From Silene conica (Eukaryota > Streptophyta > Magnoliopsida > Caryophyllales > Caryophyllaceae), in contig CM055315.2 of NCBI GenBank assembly GCA_029255685.2, positions 49,505,358 through 49,569,357 of the forward strand: a DNA stretch of 64,000 nt. The letters are read 5' to 3'. The first letter of the stretch is position 1. Each line of letters opens with the position of its first letter. Below are positions 9,691-22,996 of the stretch, in pieces. Under the pieces are notes generated by a model. That model was not told where the DNA came from, did not search any database, and saw nothing but the letters and a program-made list of their open reading frames with translations. The position numbers were made by a program, and so were the translations under genes.

Positions 9691-10701
9691 AAGTATAAGA
9701 GAAAGGCCAATTTCGATTAAATTATTTCTAAACAACTGCTATATATTAAAATATCTTAGTCCGATAAGATTTATAAACGGACATTTAAGAATTAACTAAT
9801 TTTAGACAAGTCACTAACTACTTTACTAAATTCTTACCTAGCTCAAATATATTTTACCGAGCATTTGATTACGTTCTAATTAATCGGTTCAACCGATAAA
9901 GGAAATAAACACGATTTAATTGAAATTAAACTTCATATTATATTACTTATATTTTATACGGGAAAATCGACTAACTAATTAAATTATTTCGACATGCCTT
10001 TAATAAAAAATCGTAACCCATTACTAATTCGTAACGATTCGTAACGTATTATATTTAAACGTAAACAAGCTAGCAAGCATGCACGTAAACTAATTAATTC
10101 AAGCAGGCTAACAAGTACGTACGTAAAATAATAATAAAATAATAATAATATTACTAAACTAATGTAGAATGATTACACGGTAAAAGTAATAAGTAACAAC
10201 AATATTAAAGTAATGTAGTAGTACGTACAATAGTATGCATACCCGAGTAGTAAGTACTTCGTATTAGTTAAATGTAGTAACAACAGCTAGATAGTAGTAA
10301 AGTAGAATGATTACACATAGTAGCTCGTATATAGTTTAATTAACAATTACTTGGAACAATGGAGTATCCACGATTATAACATACCTACAATAATGAATTA
10401 ACCTCACACCCAGCAGCACTAGTAGGATTTTGTAGCCATAGAACAGACGACAATTACAATGCATTAACAGACACACTAATTAGCAATAGTGCCAATAGAC
10501 AGTAGAATAGCGGCAGAACATTAGAATAGCGGCAGAACAGTAACATTAGGAGTAATAGTTCAGCAATTTGGCACTAACAATAGCAACTACTACGCAATGA
10601 CTAACACCCACACTATCAATAACGACAGCAGTACAGCCACAATAAGAGATGAATGACATGAAAATGTGACGGATACTAATTACCCACCAACTATTAAACA
10701 T

Positions 10702-11024
10702 TGTGAGACTATGGATACTGATGATGGCAATAAGAAGAATACTCAAGCTCAAGGTGTGGGTTAACAGGAACCACACATTGTATAGATTAATGAGAACCAC
10801 ATATTAGATTGATGAGGTGGCAAGGTTGTTAGAAGTTTGTTAGACTAGTTTGTTAGAGCAGTTTGTATATAAACCAATAACACACCAACTGTAATTATTA
10901 ATTCAGTTCATTCAATACAATCCAGTTTATTTACTTTGCTCTCTCAAACAAACACCTTCATACATACTGTAACAATGGCGTATTCCTCCATGAATGATTC
11001 ATCATCATACTTGATGATTTCACA
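10702..11024 (+). repeat. Copia 5' LTR
   Basis: Starts TGTGAGACTATGG and ends TGATTTCACA. A TATA box (TATATAAA, 10866-10873) probably marks the promoter, with transcription starting about 30 bp downstream. Matches 15730-16052 without visible difference. Confidence 0.92.
10866..10873 (+). promoter_or_regulatory. TATA box in Copia LTR
   Basis: TATATAAA within the 5' LTR, positioned as the U3 promoter of the element. The identical box in the 3' LTR is at about 15894-15901. Confidence 0.6.
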
Positions 11025-11036
11025 TGGTATCAGAGC
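11025..11036 (+). other. Primer-binding site of Copia element
   Basis: TGGTATCAGAGC directly abuts the 5' LTR. It is complementary to the 3' end of initiator tRNA-Met, the usual primer of plant Copia and many Gypsy elements. Confidence 0.9.
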
Positions 11037-11212
11037 AGGATGAATCCTGTCTCGTGATCTCGTTGTACTCAGTTCAATCTTATCCTTCAATTGATTTGTT
11101 TTACTGCAATATCAATTTCTTTTCCTGTTCCAGAAAAACCTCAAAAACATTTCACTTCTTTTTCATCATTTTCTCAATCAATCAAATTGATAATCTCTCA
11201 TCAGAATTAAAA

Positions 11213-14200
11213 ATGCCTGATTCTGAATCAGTTGATCAAACTTACCGGAATCCTTATGATGAACCGTTGTTTCTCTCAAATTCTGATCATCCGAATATGA
11301 TGCTTGTTAATTCACTTTTCAATGGCAAAGATTTCATCAACTGGACGCGTGGAGTGATGCTTGCTCTCGGTTCAAAGAACAAAGAAGGTTTCATCAATGG
11401 AACCATTGCTATGCCTGCAGTCGGAACCGATAAATACAAGGCCTGGTTGCGATGCGATTATATGATACGGTGCCGGATTCTTAGTTCAGTTACTCCTGAA
11501 ATCAGGAATGGTTTCCTCTCTGCCAAATCAGCGAAGCAATTGTGGAATGATATTCAAGAGAGGTATGGTCAGTCAAATGAGCCTTTGCTGTTTCAATTGA
11601 AGAAGGAATTGCGCAATTTAGGTCAAGATTCTGATCCAGTTGTTGAATACTACAATAAATTGAAACGACGGTGGGATGAAATTGAAGAAATCGAAGGAAT
11701 TCCTGAATGCACTTGTGGAAAGTGCACCTGTAATATGTTGAAGAAGATTGTTGATTCCACATCACGGGAGAAGGTTTTAATGTTTCTCATGGGTTTGAAT
11801 GATACATTTGACACATTGAAGACTAATATTCTATCCATGGATCCTCTACCTACTGTGAACAAAGTTTATTCTTTCGTTCAGCAAGTAGAAAGTCAAAAAT
11901 CAATATCTCTTTCAAATCAACCAACGCAGGATGTTCATGCTCTTGTGGCAAATAGAGGTGGTCCAAATCAACCACCATGGAATGTTTGGAGAAAGGATGG
12001 CAAAAAGCCTAAATATGAAGACAGATGGTGTAGTCATTGTAAGAAGAAAGGACATACTCAAGAAACCTGCTGGGATCTGAATGGGGATCAGAAAATTAGC
12101 TACATGAATAGAAATGGAGGAGGAACATCAGGAAACTCAAAGTACAACAAGCAGAAGAAGTACAACAATTACAAATCCGCAAACAATGTTGAAGTTCAGG
12201 AGGACATGCCTTTTGAGCTGGATAATCAGAAGATGGAGCAAGGATCTTCTTCTAATACTCATAGCAAGGTTGACAAGGACTTGATCAATGCTGTCTGTGA
12301 TCAAGTTCTGAGTGCAATGCAGGCCAGACTCAATGGTTCAGTTGATTACACAACTGCTGCTGTCAACTTTGCAGGTATTCTTCTTGCTTCAAATGTTGTT
12401 GTTTCACCTAAATCCAAGGATGCTGTTTATGATTGGATATTAGACTCAGGAGCAACTGATCACATGTCTTCACAAAGACAATTATTCACTGAAGTCAGGA
12501 AATTACATACACCAGTTATGGTTGGTTTACCTGATGGATCCACTAAACTGGTACACTTTGTAGGAGATATCAGAAATAGTCCCATGATTCTATTACATGA
12601 GGTGTTGTTAATACCTGATTTTAAACATAATTTGCTTTCCATAGGAAAGCTTATTACTCATAATGGTTTGATCACAAAATTTGATGCTACTTCCTGTGTA
12701 ATATAGGACTCTGAACATCGTGTCTTGGCCATAGGTCACAAAGAGGGAGGTCTTTACAAGTTGCAGCACAAAACAGTGATCCCTTGTCCTCATAATAATC
12801 ACATCACTGGTCATAATAATACTTCAAATAATACTTTTTCTTTGTCTAATTCACACTGTATGCAATGTAGTAGTGAAGTTAGATGTAAGGTTCATAGTCA
12901 TATGGAACTTGTTCATGCTCGTTTAGGACACACCTCTGCTGTAAAAATGAGACACATTGGTGATTTTAATACAAGAGATTTGCAAACTTATTCTTGTGAT
13001 ACTTGTATCATGGCAAAACTTCACAAATTGCCTTTTGAAAGAGACTTGTCTAGAGCTACTGAGATATTTGGTCTAGTGCATATTGATCTCTGGGGGCCAT
13101 ACAAAACAGCTTCCTTGACCAGAGCACATTACTTTCTCACTGTTGTTGATGACCATTCTAGGGTCACTTGGACCTTTTTACTCCCAGATAAGATTTTTGT
13201 CAACAAAACCATAGAGACCTTTTTCAAGCAAGTTAAAACTCAGTTTGCTAAAGACATTAAATTGGTCAGAAGTGATAATGGGACTGAGATTATTCAAGGT
13301 TATTGTATGGATTTCTTTGCTCAACAAGGTGTTGTGCATCAACGAAGTGCACCTGGTGTTCCTCAACAAAATGGTCGGGTTGAGAGGAAACATAGACATC
13401 TTGTTGAGACAGCAAGGGCAATGATGTTATATGCAAACTTACCTAAGAGATTTTGGGGAGAATGCCTTCTTGCTGCTACTTATGTCATAAACAGACTGCC
13501 TACTGTAGTTTTGGGTTGGAGAACACCCTATGAATTGTTGCTAGGGACTGTTCCAGTCTATGATCATCTAAGGGTCATTGGTTGCCAATGTTTTGCCCTA
13601 ATTCCAAAGTGTCAAAGAGACAAGTTTCAAGCAAAAGACAGAAAGTGCATTTTTATAGGGTACCCTCATGGCCAAAAGGCTTACAAGCTCTTTGATTTAG
13701 CAAATCAAAAGATCATAATTAGTAGGGATGTGGAATTCCAGGAACATGTTTTCCCCTTTCAACAAACAATTCCTGATATTCCATCTTCTTCTGAGGTTCC
13801 TATCTTTGCCCAGTCTTCTCCTCAAGATGAAGATCTTTTAATTCCTCCTACAAATAATATAATTCCTTCTACTACTATAACTCAAAATCCACCTATACAA
13901 ACCACCATACAACATACAGACATCCCTACATCTGCAGCCACATCTGATATACCTTCTGGTATATCTGCTGCTTCTAATGCACCTGACTCTACTCAACCTC
14001 TGAGACAGTCCACCAGAATGAGAACTATTTCATCCAATCTCAAGGACTTCATCTATCCCACATTACCATCTTCTGCTACTGCCAGTGCTGTTTTCAGTAA
14101 TGAAGCATTTTCTCTTCTTGATCAGGCTACCTATCCTGATCATTTGGTTCATTCTTTGAATAATGTCATGGCTGTCATGGAGCCTTCTACTTATAAGCAA

Positions 14201-15792
14201 GCCCAGCAAGATCCTCTTTGGGTTGCTGCTATGCACAAAGAACTTGCAGCTTTGGAGTCCAATGGTACTTGGGTAGTTACAACTCTTCCAAATGGAGTTA
14301 AACCTATAGGTTGCAAATGGGTTTTCAAAGTGAAATACAATTCTGATGGTTCTGTGGAACGGTATAAGGCCAGGTTGGTGGCAAAAGGATACAATCAGAT
14401 TGAAGGAAAGGATTACAAAGCCACGTTTTCCCCTGTAGCAAAATTTTCAACTGTCAGAGTTTTATTGGCTGTTGCTTCCATCAGTCACTGGGCAGTATAT
14501 CAGTTAGATATTAACAATGCCTTTCTACATGGGTTTTTGGATGAATTGGTGTATATGTCACCTCCAGAGGGATATTCTGGTGCATCTGCAGGTCAAGTAT
14601 GTCATTTAAAGAAGTCCCTCTATGGCTTAAAGCAGGCTTCTAGGCAATGGAATATTGCTCTCACCAAATTACTGATGTCCTTGGGGTTTCAGCAGTCCAA
14701 ATATGATTACTCTTTGTTTACAAGAGAATCTAAAGGCTTGTTAGCAATAGTCCTAGTATATGTTGATGATTTGCTACTGACTGGCACAGATACAATGTTC
14801 TTATCTGTTCTGAAACAGAAATTACATACTGCCTTCACTATAAAAGATCTGGGGGAGATTCGTTATTTCTTGGGGTTGGAGATTACCAGAACTTCAGAGG
14901 GCATGTTATTAAACCAGAAGAAATATGTCCAAGACTTACTAACTGACTCAGGGATGCTCAATTGTAAGCCTGCTCTCTTTCCATTACCTAAAGGTCTCAA
15001 GTTAAGTCTTGATCAGGGGTTACTGTTGCAGGATCCTGAGAGTTACAGGAGGATTATTGGGAAACTACTCTATCTTAATCTTACAAGACCTGACCTCTCT
15101 TATGCTACACAACACCTTAGTCAATTTTTAAGTTCTCCAAGGGAACCCCATATGCAGGCTGCTGTCCATGTCCTACGATATCTCAAAGGCTCTGCCAATG
15201 CAGCACTACATTATCCAGCAAACAGTGCATTGACTCTTACAGGTTACTGTGATGCTGATTGGGGTGCGTGCCAATCTACATGTAGATCTCTCACAGGACA
15301 ATGTGTGTTCCTTGGAGATTCCTTGATTGCGTGGAAAACAAAGAAACAGAAAACTGTTTCCAAATCGTCTGCCGAATCAGAATATAGGGCTATGTCCTAT
15401 ACTGCAGGAGAACTCACTTGGTTATATGGGTTACTCACTGATTTCAGAGTGCAGATTCCTTTGCCTATTCCTCTTTTCTGTGACAACAAGGCTGCTATCC
15501 ACATTGCTGCCAACCCTGTCTTTCACGAACGTACCAAGCATCTTAACATTGATTGTCATTACATAAGGGACAAGGTACAAGAAGGGTTTATTGCCACTGC
15601 ACACATTTGCGTACAGGATTGCAGTTAGCAGATGTTCTTACTAAGCCCTTGGGGCAGATACAACACACATTTCTCTCCTCCAAGTTATGTATGCTTTTCT
15701 TCAAACCGCATTCCAACTTGAGGGGGGGATGTGAGACTATGGATACTGATGATGGCAATAAGAAGAATACTCAAGCTCAAGGTGTGGGTTAA
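11213..15792 (+). pseudogene. gag-pol region of the young Copia element (fossil)
   Basis: Parts in order: gag capsid domain (about 11.2-11.95 kb, with FNGKDFINWTRGVMLALGS), zinc knuckle CSHCKKKGHTQETC (about 12.03-12.08 kb), aspartic protease around DWILDSGATDHMSS (12.43-12.48 kb), integrase with its zinc-binding N-terminus and core (12.9-13.7 kb, LVHIDLWGPYK, VRSDNGTEI), reverse transcriptase (14.25-14.99 kb, YVDDLLLTG) and RNase H (15.2-15.65 kb, SSAESEYRAM). Integrase ahead of reverse transcriptase is the Copia order. It is a fossil with about two breaks; otherwise the domains are well preserved, as expected of a recent insertion. Confidence 0.85.
15717..15729 (+). other. Polypurine tract of Copia element
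   Basis: TTGAGGGGGGGA directly precedes the 3' LTR, the expected second-strand priming site. Confidence 0.85.
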
Positions 15793-16052
15793 CAGGAACC
15801 ACACATTGTATAGATTAATGAGAACCACATATTAGATTGATGAGGTGGCAAGGTTGTTAGAAGTTTGTTAGACTAGTTTGTTAGAGCAGTTTGTATATAA
15901 ACCAATAACACACCAACTGTAATTATTAATTCAGTTCATTCAATACAATCCAGTTTATTTACTTTGCTCTCTCAAACAAACACCTTCATACATACTGTAA
16001 CAATGGCGTATTCCTCCATGAATGATTCATCATCATACTTGATGATTTCACA
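15730..16052 (+). repeat. Copia 3' LTR
   Basis: 323 bp, same as the 5' LTR by eye. Followed by the duplication AACAT (16053-16057), after which the LARD LTR sequence resumes. Confidence 0.92.
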
Positions 16053-16825
16053 AACATAAAACCAATATCAATTTCACATAAACAACAAGAATTCACATGT
16101 CAAATTAATTTAAGACAAAGGCCGAGTTTCTCATTATCGTCACCTTAATCTTCGATCCGACCTCCAAAGATTCTTGGTTTGGTCCTTGAACTCTCGGAAC
16201 TTGCACCTAAACACAACAAAAGCGAAATAAGGGGGAATCACGAGTGAAGAGGAGAACAGGCCGGAAATTGGTCTTTGACAAAACTCTTCATTTCTTACCT
16301 CAAAATTTCGGGCTCGAGAAGAGGAATCCGTAGGCGCAAGAATCAAGTGATTCCGTTAAGTATTGAAGGTTTTATGATGATTTTGGTGAAAAAATGGGTA
16401 TATACAATTTAATCTGATTTTGGTGACTTGAGGAAGAAGAAGGGGTGAGTTGTTGTTGAGGATGGAAAGTAAGAGGAAGGTTCATTTCCTTTTATTTTTA
16501 TCACAAAATGAAATGAAGCAGGGTTTGGTTATTGAACGGGAATCTAGGGTCAGTTTCTTATGATGGGACGAAAGCTAGCCACCAAGTTAAGATTAAAATA
16601 CTAAAAGACAAATGTACACTCAAGTCGTCTTTTACGAACGAGATTGAAATTGCAAAGATATAAATTACGAAATTAAATAAAATCTCATTTAAAACTCTTT
16701 TAAAATATCTCGACATAAATTAGTTAGTTATTTAAATGAAAGTACGAAATTACGAAATATAAATTATTTTCGAAATTTAACTTAAAATCTTTAAATTTCC
16801 AAGCCCGAAATATTGGGATGTTACA

Positions 16826-16840
16826 ATCAACCCACCTTTC
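16826..16840 (-). other. Polypurine tract of LARD element
   Basis: On the minus strand GAAAGGTGGGTTGAT immediately precedes the LTR start TGTAACATCCC. This fits the minus-strand orientation set by the primer site at the other end. Confidence 0.7.
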
Positions 16841-19208
16841 AAAAAGTTTCGTCCTCGAAACTTGAAATTAGTTACAAGGACAACGCTAATAACCAAAATG
16901 TTTACTGAAACTTTCATATTTAAAAACTTAGGTTCATTTCAAAATTTTAACAACAATTTTCAAGGCACAAGTCTTCGTCGACAACGTTGGGGTTCTCGTT
17001 GTACATTCAAGAATCTGACGTTCCAACTCAAAGGCAAGTCCCAAAATTAAATAAATTAAAATCCAATTTTTAGATCATTCTGGTGTCGATAAGCATAGTA
17101 CCGGTTATCAGACGTCTCCGATAACGAGTTCAAATGACAATTCGACGCTGAAATTAATCAATTTGCAAAACATGTGACTCTTTAAAACCAGGTTTTCTCG
17201 TAAGTTATCACTGAAATCCATCAAAGTCGAAAAATTATCCATTTCCTTTAACCAAAACCCTTTCGAAAGTAAACTTTTATTTCCAAATCCTCAGAAGAGT
17301 AAAGTTGTAAAAATCCAACAAGTTTACGATTGACCGAAAGAAAGGCAGCTTAGCGAATCATAGGAGTACAAAAAGAGGATCGGTGCACGGGAGAGATTAT
17401 GATTTCGAACAAATGATCCCACAGGCTCGGGTTCCTCGAAATTCTCACCAGGTTCTCATCTTCCCCTTCTCAAATCAAGCATTCTGACTACGGTTTTGGT
17501 AGATCCTTTCCTCAAACAACTCAAAATTGCTCTAACCATAATTGAGATTTAGATACATCGCTTCTCATACAACCTTCCACCAACGATCATGAACTTCAAA
17601 CTCGATTTCTAGGGCTAAGCTGACATCCTCAAGTTCAACTCGTCACTATATCATCCACATTCGCAACAAGGCTTTACAAAAATCACAACTCCCAAATCCT
17701 CAAGTAGCACTTGAACGACAAATCCTTATTACGATACACTCACGGTGTCATACTATACCAAAATTCCTCAAAATACGCAAGTTACCATCATTCCAGTTCG
17801 ATATATTCCTTAAGGTTTGGATATTCAGATTCTAGGATTCCTCAAATGACAACTGTATCTTACTTCCACATTATCATCTAGTCAACGAGTTTCTATTTTC
17901 CATCAAGTACTCCTCCAGGTGAACACTGAGATTCATTAAGTAACTTAAGTTCAAACACTCAGTCAATTCCACATGTCAAATCGTTAATGTCTCAACATTC
18001 CCACTCTGTCACTAATAACTGTCGTTCCTCAACTATATGGTTCTCGCTGCATTCCAGTACTTCCTCAAGATTAAGTATTACTAACCTACCTCATTCACCT
18101 ATTTGACATCATCATTATCTAAAGCACATCCTCTAAATTCACCCAAGACTCCAAGTATCTCCTTTAAATTCTCAAATGGTACTTCCAAATCTACAAATCC
18201 TCACGGTTCAGCAGGGTTCTCATATCTAAGTTCCACAGAATGCCATGTATAAAACTCCACTTAGCGTAAGTATTCCATCATGCAATTCCATCTTCCAATT
18301 GGTAAACATATAGAACTAGGATCACCCAATCATGTCTCACAACGCTTCCTAGGTTTTCCTCAAGGCATGTATTACCATTTCGAGAACAAGCCAATCTCAC
18401 CACCAATCCAAATGAAAGGGAACAAGGTTCGCATGAGAGGAGATAAAATACGAACTTCAAGAACAAAAGCGATACAGATCTTGAGAGGGACGCACAGAAT
18501 ACGGCTCGAGTAACCATCGAGATGACAAGGAAATAAATTTTAGGTTACAGACTCCAATAAAAGTGAAGCCAAGAGCAGAAGGAGAATCAAGGAAGAAGAA
18601 AGGAGAGAAGCGATATAAAAGGAACGATTACGGAAATCTCCCAAGGTTCGGGTCTCTCACTATTCTCAAGAGGTTCTCACTTCTTACCTTCCAAATTAAA
18701 CAAGTCAACTATCGGTTCTCACGAAACATTTCCTCAAACGATTTGTATGCCTAAATTCTTCAATGTTCTTCAACAGATGAACGCTACAACCGTCGGGTAG
18801 CCTAAGATAAAATATCTAATCACTTCCTCTAAGTTTAAATCATAAATCTATTCAATGCTCACTATTGTTATAAATGACTCTCAATCCTCATACAATACGT
18901 TATCCCTCAAGCGAATCACATCCTCAAGGTCGAGTAACCACTACTATTACAAATGGTTCTTATTCCTCAACAACGAGTCTTTCCTTGATTAATTCACGTC
19001 CTCTATGTCCAGTGATGCTAACTAACCACACTTTTCCTTTCAACATCAATAGCATCTTAAGCGTATTCTTCCTAATTCATCTATGATCTGAAGTACCTCG
19101 TCCGACTGTCTAAACAGTACCTTTCAATCCACAAACCTTCACAATTTGAGTATGGTTCTCAAGATTAAGTTCCACCGAATACTAAGCACACAACTCAACC
19201 TATAAATG
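16841..19208 (-). other. LARD internal domain, left part, non-coding
   Basis: No open frame with a recognisable retroviral domain on either strand. The sequence has scattered short motifs (TTCCTCAA, CTCAAG, TTCTCAC) repeated at irregular spacing, perhaps remnants of a decayed coding or satellite-like sequence. Ends at the solo LTR insertion, with its duplication AAATG at 19204-19208. Confidence 0.6.
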
Positions 19209-20504
19209 TGTTGGAGGAAGTGTCCTCGACAATAGTGTGTTGACATAATTAAAACTCATTTGAATGAAACACAACTGGGAGTGTTACTCTTTAAAAGTCG
19301 ACTGATCAACATTTACCGATAATGATTGGCTGTCTAGAGTTTGACATTATCGTCATATGATGGTGGTGATCAGTTGATCCCTTAAGGTCATATCTTTAGG
19401 GAATTCCGTCTCAATGGAATAATTAATTAATATTGTATTGGATACAAATTAATTAATAACTAGAAATTTTGGAAATAATTTTATATGACGAATATTTTAT
19501 AATGGGATTATAATAATAATAAAAGTCAAAGTAATAAAATTGTTTTATTACTCGGTTTTATTTATTCGTTTAAGAAACGATTAAATTGAGAATGAACACG
19601 GTTGATCATAAAATTACAAAGAGTTGTAATTAAAATTATGATATTACATTTTATACAATAATAATCTCGAAATTATTAGTGTAATTATTTAAATGTAATA
19701 AATTTGTAAATTATGAATTTTAATAGTTAAAATTGCACAATTAACAAATTGGGTCATGTGTTGTGGAACATATGTGACATGTTACAAATTAACACAATTA
19801 ACAAAGATAAAATGGGTCTATTTTGGACCTCATTTGGACCGTGTAAACATGTAGTATACATGTGAGTTTGTGTGTGTAAGTGAATAAGGATTGTGTGTGT
19901 AAGTGAATGTGTAAGTGTGTAAGGCATATTCTTGCCTTTGTGTAAGTAAAAGAAAGGCATGCATAGGCCATTGTGGGCATATGATGGCCGGCCATAATGC
20001 TTGCACTAGCAAGCTTATGTGCTTATATAAACACACTCACTTCACACTCTTTCACACACAAGTTTTTTGCTAAGTTGTTAGTTGATGCTTGCACTCACAA
20101 AACATACTACAAACCTTATTCTCCTATTTTCTTTAGTAAAATAGTTTTTACTAAGAAAGTTATTATTTCCATATTAATAATATTAAGAGTAATATTATTA
20201 TTATTTCTAGTATACTAATACTAATTTTCTAGTAACAAAATTTGTATTAGATTGAGATCGGGTCCTTGATACGCACCTTTAGGAGACGATTTTTGTTAGA
20301 TCGTTACAAGAGGATTTTGGGTTTTTGAAGACTCAAATAATAGGTGATTATTGAGTATAAACCTTCTAAAACCAATGTAAGGATTATCTCATCTTATGAT
20401 ATCATCTTGCATGCATAAGATCCATTTAAGTTTTTATGACTAAACTTAAAGAAACAAAACTCACATTAGAAGTGAGTATAAAATCAGGAACTCGGTTCCC
20501 AACA
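19209..20504 (+). mobile_element. Solo LTR of Angela-type Copia family
   Basis: 1296 bp, starting TGTTGGAGGAAGTGTCCTCG and ending CGGTTCCCAACA, flanked by AAATG on both sides (19204-19208 and 20505-20509). Its first ~200 bp match the minus-strand start of the LTRs at 45030-46183 and 52308-53461 (AGTGTCCTCRACAATAGTG, GTCGACTGATCAACATT, GGTGGTGATCAGT), so it belongs to the same broad family but is clearly diverged. A TATA-like box (TTATATAAACAC, about 20023-20034) fits plus orientation. No internal domain remains, so it is an LTR-LTR recombination product inside the LARD. Confidence 0.85.
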
Positions 20505-20509
20505 AAATG

Positions 20510-21105
20510 AGCACTCTGTTACTTACTTTCACACTTCCAATTGGATAAACAGCTAGACACTTGGATCCCAAAACGTGTCTGACGATACCACCTAAGTTCT
20601 CCTCAAATAGCATATTTCCCAAAACAGGGTTTACGGTTATCCCAAAACTAGTCCTTCAAAATCCAATAAAAGGGGAGATTACCTACAAGGAACCTCGAGG
20701 AAGCAAGCAATAAGGTTAAGTTGAAAAGATATGACGATAGATTTCAAGTAAGATAGACAAATATTCCAAAAGAAATGATGTGCATCTTGAGTTATCAAAG
20801 AAGATGATGCACAAAGAAAGAGAAGTATCTTCAAGGCTCAGAAGCATTCTCCAACAGTAGCATGAAACTTCTATCTTCGATAGAAAACACCGGTCTCGAT
20901 CTTCAAAGGGATGAACTCACGGTTCGTCGATTCAAGGATATAGAAAGCAGACTCATTGACAATCAACAAACACGTTAGGACCTAACAAAAACAATCACAA
21001 TACAGACTACCATTTGTCCTTAAGACTACCCAATCTCTCATTCATTATTCAAGTTATTGGTCAAGTTAAGTTTGGGGATTACATGAGTGCGTCGGGAGCG
21101 ATAAC
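20510..21105 (-). other. LARD internal domain, right part, non-coding
   Basis: About 600 bp between the solo LTR duplication and the primer-binding site: in the element's orientation, the leader following the 5' LTR. No coding domain is recognised. Confidence 0.6.
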
Positions 21106-21117
21106 GCTCTGATACCA
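21106..21117 (-). other. Primer-binding site of LARD element
   Basis: Plus strand GCTCTGATACCA is TGGTATCAGAGC on the minus strand (tRNA-Met type), two bases from the LTR border at 21120. It fixes the element's orientation. Confidence 0.85.
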
Positions 21118-21715
21118 ACTGTAAAACCCCTCGCGAAAGCAGAAATAATAAACATACAAAGTACTAAAAATGCAGCGGAATTAAAACTTTTTAACATAAC
21201 TAAACATGCGAGGTGCTATAAACATAAATAAGCATTAAGGTACAATACAGAAGCAGCCCGGGATAACATATTCCTACAGGCACAAAATACAAAAAACATA
21301 AGTCTAAGGTCTAGCTACACGATATAGGTAAGTCATCGATGATAGGATCATCGCTCGCTAGCCTCAACGTAACCCCTGCAAACAGCATCAAGTACCTACA
21401 CACATACAACATGTGCGCCACAGTCAGTGGGGAGTGACTAGAGCTCTCATAGCCACCTATTGTCATACAACACAGAACATATAAACACAAGCATTATACT
21501 CCAACATAAACAATCATGTGAAGTACTTCATTAATAACTCTTCTTATCATACTTATGTAAATAGATATCAAACCACAACTCAGGTATATCTAAACACATT
21601 CAAACACGTTTCAGCAGTATATAACACTGTACCCCAACTCAGGCAAGTATATACAATCATTCAACAATGTCTAGCACTATACCCTAACTCAGGCAGCTAA
21701 ACACAAAACACCCAC

Positions 21716-22036
21716 GAACCACCCACGAAGGGGTTCAACAAAGAGAAAGAACCACCCACGAAGGGTTCGACAAAAGGCAGAACCACCCACAAAGGGGTTC
21801 GCCGAACAGACAGAACCACCCACTAAGGGTTCGACAAAGAGACAAAACCACCCACGAAGGGGTTCGACCACTAAGCTAGAACCAACCACTAAGGGGTTCA
21901 CGCAGAACAGAACCACCCACGAAGGGGTTCGCACGAAGAAGACAGAACCACCCACTAAGGGGTTCGTCAAGAAGAAGGAACCACCCACGAAGGGGTTCGC
22001 ACGAACAAACACAACGAACCAACCACTAAGTGGTTC
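21716..22036 (+). repeat. Ten-unit hairpin minisatellite (right LARD LTR)
   Basis: Counterpart of the array at 8986-9306: same ten units in the same order with a few base changes. Each unit starts with GAACCAMCCACKAAGGGGTT or a close variant. Confidence 0.85.
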
Positions 22037-22100
22037 AACAACCAAATCTCCCAAGGAGGCTACTCACTAAACCACAATCACTTCCTTAAAAACAACCAAT

Positions 22101-22420
22101 CAACACTTAGTTGACTTCGGGGACTAATTTGAGGCGAGAGCCGGTCTCCCTTCCGGTTGCCCAGCCGGGGGTCTTTCTCCTCAAATCCATTCCCGAACCC
22201 AACGTAAATGTCGCCCAACATCTTGGGGACTACAACAATCTTAGATGACCAACGGTCTACTCTTGATAACCATTGAATCGACACTTGATTGACCCAAGGA
22301 ACTAAGTCGAGGGAGAGCCGATTTCCCTTTCGGTTGCCCGACCGGGGGGTCTCTATCCTCACTCTATTCCCGAACCCAATATAGTGCCGCCCGAACTCCG
22401 GGGACCTCAAACACACATAC
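22101..22420 (+). repeat. GC-rich two-unit tandem repeat (right LARD LTR)
   Basis: Counterpart of about 9371-9690, sharing the GAGAGCCGGTCTCCCTTCCG block and its second-unit variant. Confidence 0.7.
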
Positions 22421-22996
22421 AAGTATAAGAGAAAGGCCAATTTCGATTAAATTATTTCTAAACAACTGCTATATATTAAAATATCTTTGTCCGATAAGAT
22501 TTATAAACGGACATTTAAGAATTAACTAATTTTAGACAAGTCACTAACTACTTTACTAAATTCTTACCTAGCTCAAATGTATTTTACTGAGCATTTGATT
22601 ACGTTCTAATTAATCGGTTCAACCGATAAAGGAAATAAACACGATTTAATTTAAATTAAACTTCATATTATATTACATATATTTTATACGGGAAAATCGA
22701 CTAACTAATTAAATTTTTTCGACATGCCTCTAATAAAAAATCGTAACCCATTACTAATTCGTAACGATTCGTAACGTATTATATTTAAACGTAAACAAGC
22801 TAGCAAACATGCACGTAAACTAATTAATTCAAGCAGGCTAGCAAGTACGTACGTAAAATAATAATAAAATAATAATAATATTACTAAACTAACGTTGAAT
22901 GATTACACGGTAAAAGTAATAAGTAACAACAATATTAAAATAATGTAGTAGTACGTACAATAGTATGCATACCCGAGTAGTAAGTACTTCGTATTA

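Larger units (their letters stand above)
10702..16052 (+). mobile_element. Young Ty1/Copia element inside the LARD LTR
   Basis: A 5351-bp element with 323-bp LTRs (10702-11024 and 15730-16052) that look identical by eye, a tRNA-Met-type primer site right after the 5' LTR and a purine tract before the 3' LTR. The 5-bp duplication AACAT (10697-10701 and 16053-16057) is intact. The domain order is gag, protease, integrase, reverse transcriptase, RNase H, as in Copia. The coding part is nearly complete but broken, with about two breaks. Identical 323-bp LTRs imply a very recent insertion (well under ~0.3 million years). The lineage within Copia is not assigned. Confidence 0.92.
7779..16825 (-). 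repeat. LARD 3' LTR (left copy), interrupted
   Basis: This is the 3' LTR in the element's own orientation. It matches 21120-24273 over its whole length once two insertions are removed: the hAT MITE (8341-8942) and the Copia element (10702-16052 plus its 5-bp duplication). The uninterrupted LTR would be about 3.1 kb, which is long even for plant elements. It carries a hairpin array and a GC-rich two-unit repeat. Confidence 0.85.

Noticed and set aside
9348-9710. 120-codon minus-strand frame conserved in both LARD LTRs
   Set aside because: Conservation is expected because the two LTRs were identical at insertion; there is no domain and the region is a GC-rich two-unit repeat.
10546-10800. 84-codon minus-strand frame crossing the Copia border
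   Set aside because: It spans the junction between LARD LTR and Copia LTR, so it is an accident of insertion.
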